This document shows, piece by piece, positions 61,745 to 64,000 of a stretch of 64,000 nucleotides of DNA. Under the pieces are notes generated by a model. That model had not been told where the DNA came from. It did no database searches and was given only the letters and a program-made list of their open reading frames with translations. The translations under genes and the position numbers were made by a program. Each line of letters starts with the position of its first letter. Within the stretch, counting starts at the first letter, position 1. Location: contig NZ_JACCJY010000022.1 in assembly GCF_014596085.1 (NCBI RefSeq), positions 61,581 to 125,580 of the forward strand, in the 5' to 3' direction. This DNA is from Azospirillum tabaci. Its GTDB lineage: Bacteria; Pseudomonadota; Alphaproteobacteria; Azospirillales; Azospirillaceae.

Positions 61745-61856
61745 GGCCCGCCACCTTGACCCGCCAGCCGCGCCGCTCCAGCGCGCGCGACAGGAAGCTG
61801 CAGATGCCCTCCTCATCGTCCACCACGAGGATGGACGGCTTCGCCTGGTCCTCCAT
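61745..61856 (-). pseudogene. N-terminal fragment of a response-regulator receiver domain
   Basis: From the ATG at 61856 the frame reads about 37 residues that match the start of a receiver domain: KPSILVVDDEEGICSFLSRA followed by LERRGWRVKVAG. Just after this the similarity stops and the DNA continues as the FdhD fragment in a different frame. The receiver frame runs on as meaningless Arg/Trp-rich codons to 61581. The acceptor Asp, Thr and Lys regions and any output domain are missing, so it cannot work as a regulator. Confidence 0.72.
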
Positions 61857-62075
61857 TCGGCCCCCTTCCGGCGCGCTGCGGTCGGGCGGGGTGGAAATCG
61901 GAGCGGTGAAGGGCATCGGTGTGCACTCGGCGGCGGAAACCCCCACAGTCTAAGGGACCGCAATCAAGCCGGGCCGGTGATTTCCGAAATCCGGAATAGT
62001 CCCAGCGTCCCGCTTGGACAACCGTGCCGCGCCATGCGAAGCTCCCCCGCTCATCGCACAGACCGGGAGCCGACC

Positions 62076-62876
62076 GTGACCGACACCAGCGGATCATTCG
62101 TCCATGCCGGACCGCGCATCGCCGGTACCGGCATCAGCGACGCCGGCATCAGCGATGCGGAATGGCGGGCGCGGGTCGATCTCGCCGCCGCCTACCGTCT
62201 GGTCGCCGAGCGCGGCTGGGACGACCTGATTTACACCCACATCTCGCTGGCCGTGCCGGGGGAACCGGGGCGCTTCCTCATCAACCCCTTCGGCCTGACC
62301 TTCGACGAGGTGACCGCCTCCAACCTCGTGAAGATCGACATCCACGGCGCCATCATCGGCGACAGCCCCCACCCCGTGAACGCCACCGGCTTCGTCATCC
62401 ATGGCGCCGTCCATGCGGCGCGCGAGGACGCGCGCTGCGTCATGCACCTCCACAACGAGGCGGCGGTGTCGGTGTCGATGCTGAAGGACGGGCTCCTCCC
62501 GCTGTCCCAGCACGCTCTGCGCTTTTACCGCGACCTCGCCTACCACCGGTACGAAGGGCTGGCCCTGACCGAGAGCGAGAAGGTCCGCCTCGTCGCCAAC
62601 CTCGGCACCCGCCGGGCGATGCTGCTTCACAACCACGGCAGTCTGGTGACCGGGCGCACGGTGGCGGAGGCCTTCTGCCTGATGGACATGCTGGACAAGG
62701 CGTGCCGGATGCAGCTCGCCGCGCAGGCGGCCGGCGCGGAACTGGTGTCGCCATCGCCGGAGCTGTGCGACAAGACCTACCGGCAGCTCACCGCCGATCC
62801 GGAGCCCGAAGGCGAACTCGAATGGCCGGCGCTGCTGCGACGCCTGGACCGCCGGTGCCCGGACTACAAGAGCTGA
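62076..62876 (+). CDS. Class II aldolase/adducin family protein
   Basis: This 266-aa protein starts at GTG 62076, with GGGAG upstream. Family metal ligands are visible: His pair in CVMHLHNEAAVSV and His in LLHNHGSLVTG, with LIYTHISLAVPG at the N-terminus and FLINPFGLTFDEVTASNLVK. Members are zinc aldolases or dehydratases of sugar phosphates, or related proteins of unknown use in proteobacteria. The short tautomerase gene follows 42 bp later and may be co-transcribed. Confidence 0.87.
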   Translation: MTDTSGSFVHAGPRIAGTGISDAGISDAEWRARVDLAAAYRLVAERGWDDLIYTHISLAVPGEPGRFLINPFGLTFDEVTASNLVKIDIHGAIIGDSPHPVNATGFVIHGAVHAAREDARCVMHLHNEAAVSVSMLKDGLLPLSQHALRFYRDLAYHRYEGLALTESEKVRLVANLGTRRAMLLHNHGSLVTGRTVAEAFCLMDMLDKACRMQLAAQAAGAELVSPSPELCDKTYRQLTADPEPEGELEWPALLRRLDRRCPDYKS

Positions 62877-62918
62877 GCTTTCCGGACCGCGGTCCGCAAC
62901 AGAGGGGATGGAACGACT

Positions 62919-63107
62919 ATGCCGTTGATCAACGTTCAGCTTTTTGAAGGCCGCACGCTGGAGCAGAAGCGTGCCTACGCCAAGGCGCTCACCGACGCCT
63001 CGGTCGCGGTGCTCGGCTGCAGCCCGGAGGCGGTCGATGTCATCTTCCACGACGTGAAGAAGAGCGACTGGGCCAGCGGCGGCAAGCTGTGGTCTGATCC
63101 CGAGTAA
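62919..63107 (+). CDS. 4-oxalocrotonate tautomerase family protein
   Basis: This 62-aa protein has the family layout: Pro directly after the initiator Met (MPLINVQLFEGRTLEQKRAY), which becomes the catalytic N-terminal base, and the C-terminal VDVIFHDVKKSDWASGG. Small tautomerases form hexamers and catalyse keto-enol shifts in aromatic and other catabolism. The expected second catalytic Arg region is changed. A large hairpin follows the gene. Confidence 0.87.
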   Translation: MPLINVQLFEGRTLEQKRAYAKALTDASVAVLGCSPEAVDVIFHDVKKSDWASGGKLWSDPE

Positions 63108-63119
63108 CGTCCAGATTCG

Positions 63120-63158
63120 GAATGCCCATGGGAGGCACTGCTCACCCCATGGGCATTC
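63120..63158 (+). terminator. Long hairpin after tautomerase gene
   Basis: GAATGCCCATGGG (63120-63132) pairs perfectly with CCCATGGGCATTC (63146-63158) around a 13-base loop. It begins 13 bp after the tautomerase stop and is a strong candidate to end the aldolase-tautomerase transcript, although no T-run follows on the plus strand. Confidence 0.6.
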
Positions 63159-63162
63159 GGAC

Positions 63163-63192
63163 AAAAAACAGGCAGGCCAATCCCCGGCCTGC
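63163..63192 (-). terminator. Intrinsic terminator of the 63195-63497 gene
   Basis: On the minus strand GCAGGCC (63192-63186) and GGCCTGC (63178-63172) form a 7-bp stem with a 7-base loop, followed after three bases by TTTTTT (63168-63163). It begins 3 bp after the stop of the minus-strand gene, a classic rho-independent layout. Confidence 0.82.
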
Positions 63193-63194
63193 GT

Positions 63195-63497
63195 TCAGAC
63201 CGCACCCACCGTCTTTCCGGTCAGGCGATAGACCGCGGTGGCGACCGCCCGGTCCTCGCTGTCACCGACCTCCATGCGCCGATCGATGTAATTGCCGAGA
63301 AACTCGACCAAAGCGTCGCGGGCGACCGACTGGACCCACTGTCCATGCCGGCCGAAGGCTTGAAGCGTCCAGAATTCCGAGGCCATCAGCGCCGAGCGGA
63401 CGGTCTTCGACGAACCGTCCCAATGCGACCATAGGAAGTCGATGGCGCTCTGAGCGACCGTAATCACCAAACCGGCATTGATTCCGCGTGACGCCAT
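63195..63497 (-). CDS. Small conserved-looking protein, unknown function (100 aa)
   Basis: This 100-aa protein begins MASRGINAGLVITVAQSAID at 63497 and ends at 63195, directly before a good terminator, which supports its reality. It is mixed helical, Trp-rich (FLWSHWDGSS, FWTLQAFGRHGQWVQ) and soluble. No family is recognised. It is divergent from the small gene at 63645. Confidence 0.68.
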   Translation of the reverse strand: MASRGINAGLVITVAQSAIDFLWSHWDGSSKTVRSALMASEFWTLQAFGRHGQWVQSVARDALVEFLGNYIDRRMEVGDSEDRAVATAVYRLTGKTVGAV

Positions 63498-63644
63498 CGT
63501 AGTCTCCCTCTCAGCTTGCCGAGCGGACGCTCGTGAACAGAAATTCGTTCAGCAAAAGCAATGCCAGGGGGACCAGAACAAAACGCCTTACCTCGTTCGG
63601 ATGCGATTCGCCGGAAATCGAGACCAGACACGGGAGGAGTGGCC

Positions 63645-63881
63645 ATGAACGCGCAGGAAGAGCAACGGGCGCGCGACGCGCTGAAATGCATCGACCGCGA
63701 TCTCGACGCGCTCGACATCCAGATCGCCGCTTTGCAAGCGCGGCAACGATCCGGGACCTCCCTCGACCAATACATCCGCGTCCGCGACGCCCTGCTGACC
63801 GAAGCCCAGACGATCCTGACCCAACTCGACCACCGCTCGGACAACCGCTCCCCTCCCCCGCCAGCGGTGGGGGAGGGTTAG
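63645..63881 (+). CDS. Small coiled-coil protein, unknown function (78 aa)
   Basis: The ATG at 63645 has GGGAGGAG upstream and is preferred over the earlier in-frame start at 63561. The protein is a charged helix (EEQRARDALKCIDRDLDALD, IQIAALQARQRSG) with heptad-like spacing and ends in a Pro-rich tail. That tail and the stop codon are encoded inside a G/C palindromic repeat, so the natural end may have been altered by repeat insertion. No family is recognised. Confidence 0.6.
   Translation: MNAQEEQRARDALKCIDRDLDALDIQIAALQARQRSGTSLDQYIRVRDALLTEAQTILTQLDHRSDNRSPPPPAVGEG
63851..63877. repeat. G/C palindromic element at 3' end of small gene
   Basis: CCCTCCCCC (63851-63859) pairs with GGGGGAGGG (63869-63877) around 9 bases and is followed by TTAGGGAGG. 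It is similar in type to the units at 13416-13606 and supplies the last codons and stop of the 63645 gene. Confidence 0.65.
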
Positions 63882-63919
63882 GGAGGAGGCCCGCGCCAAC
63901 ACCCCGGACACGACGAAAA

Positions 63920-63951
63920 CCGGCGCTTCCCGTGGGGGAAAGCGCCGGCTT
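63920..63951. terminator. Terminator-like hairpin near right window end
   Basis: CCGGCGCTT (63920-63928) pairs perfectly with AAGCGCCGG (63940-63948). It is preceded by AAA and followed by CTTT, so it could work in both directions. It may end the small gene at 63645 or a minus-strand gene beyond the window. Confidence 0.65.
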
Positions 63952-64000
63952 TGCCGTTCATGAAGCCGATTGTCGAGTGTGACTGACGCCTTGCTGCGTC

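Overview
The window is high-GC, densely coded DNA with many 4-bp start/stop overlaps. Its gene content points to a Gram-negative alphaproteobacterium of the Rhodospirillales/Azospirillum type: a fused MrpAB antiporter subunit, a long-form PurC, an ACF/Wsp-type chemosensory cluster like Rhodospirillum Che3, and type I secretion of a giant adhesin. The genus is inferred from this content; no rRNA or tRNA gene was recognised.

Layout. (1) 1-453: start of a TonB-dependent receptor leaving the left edge, with a Fur-box-like palindrome upstream. (2) 1047-13388: a 2585-aa secreted repeat protein followed by its type I secretion system (TolC-like, ABC ATPase, HlyD-like). (3) 13651-31868: the most unusual region. 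It starts with a channel-like protein fusing a type 1 periplasmic binding domain, a segment resembling the Cys-loop receptor ligand-binding fold, and an MscS pore. Two lipoproteins (one TssJ-like) and TssL-like and TssM-like proteins follow, with no type VI tail genes. After an AT-richer gap comes a ten-gene run: DUF697-like protein, tiny membrane protein, family 3 solute-binding protein, PvdE/SyrD-type ABC exporter, SPFH/prohibitin protein, second ABC exporter, thioester-reductase-like SDR, SET protein, GNAT-like protein, and a porin closed by a strong terminator. (4) 31959-41544: VOC protein, the mrpABCDEFG cation/proton antiporter operon (minus), ptsN with three 14-bp tandem repeats upstream, a 2-hydroxyacid dehydrogenase and purC.

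(5) 41641-49889: phosphopantetheinyl transferase, FHA protein, PBP4-type lipoprotein peptidase, cheD, methyltransferase, EEP-family phosphohydrolase, two small proteins and panD. (6) 50198-60354: a complete chemosensory operon (cheW, cheR-TPR, cheW, receptor, cheA-REC, cheB, a two-receiver regulator) followed by a hybrid histidine kinase. (7) 60430-64000: an unrecognised protein, a decayed fdhD fragment abutting a response-regulator fragment, a class II aldolase, a tautomerase and two small unknowns.

Region 3 is the best candidate for an undescribed system. The gene set suggests an envelope-spanning complex: outer-membrane porin and lipoproteins, periplasmic ligand-binding proteins, inner-membrane TssLM scaffold, gated channel, SPFH platform and peptide-type exporters. 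It also carries enzymes able to modify a carrier-bound or peptide product (reductase, SET, GNAT). This functional picture is inference; the domain assignments rest on motifs read in the sequence.
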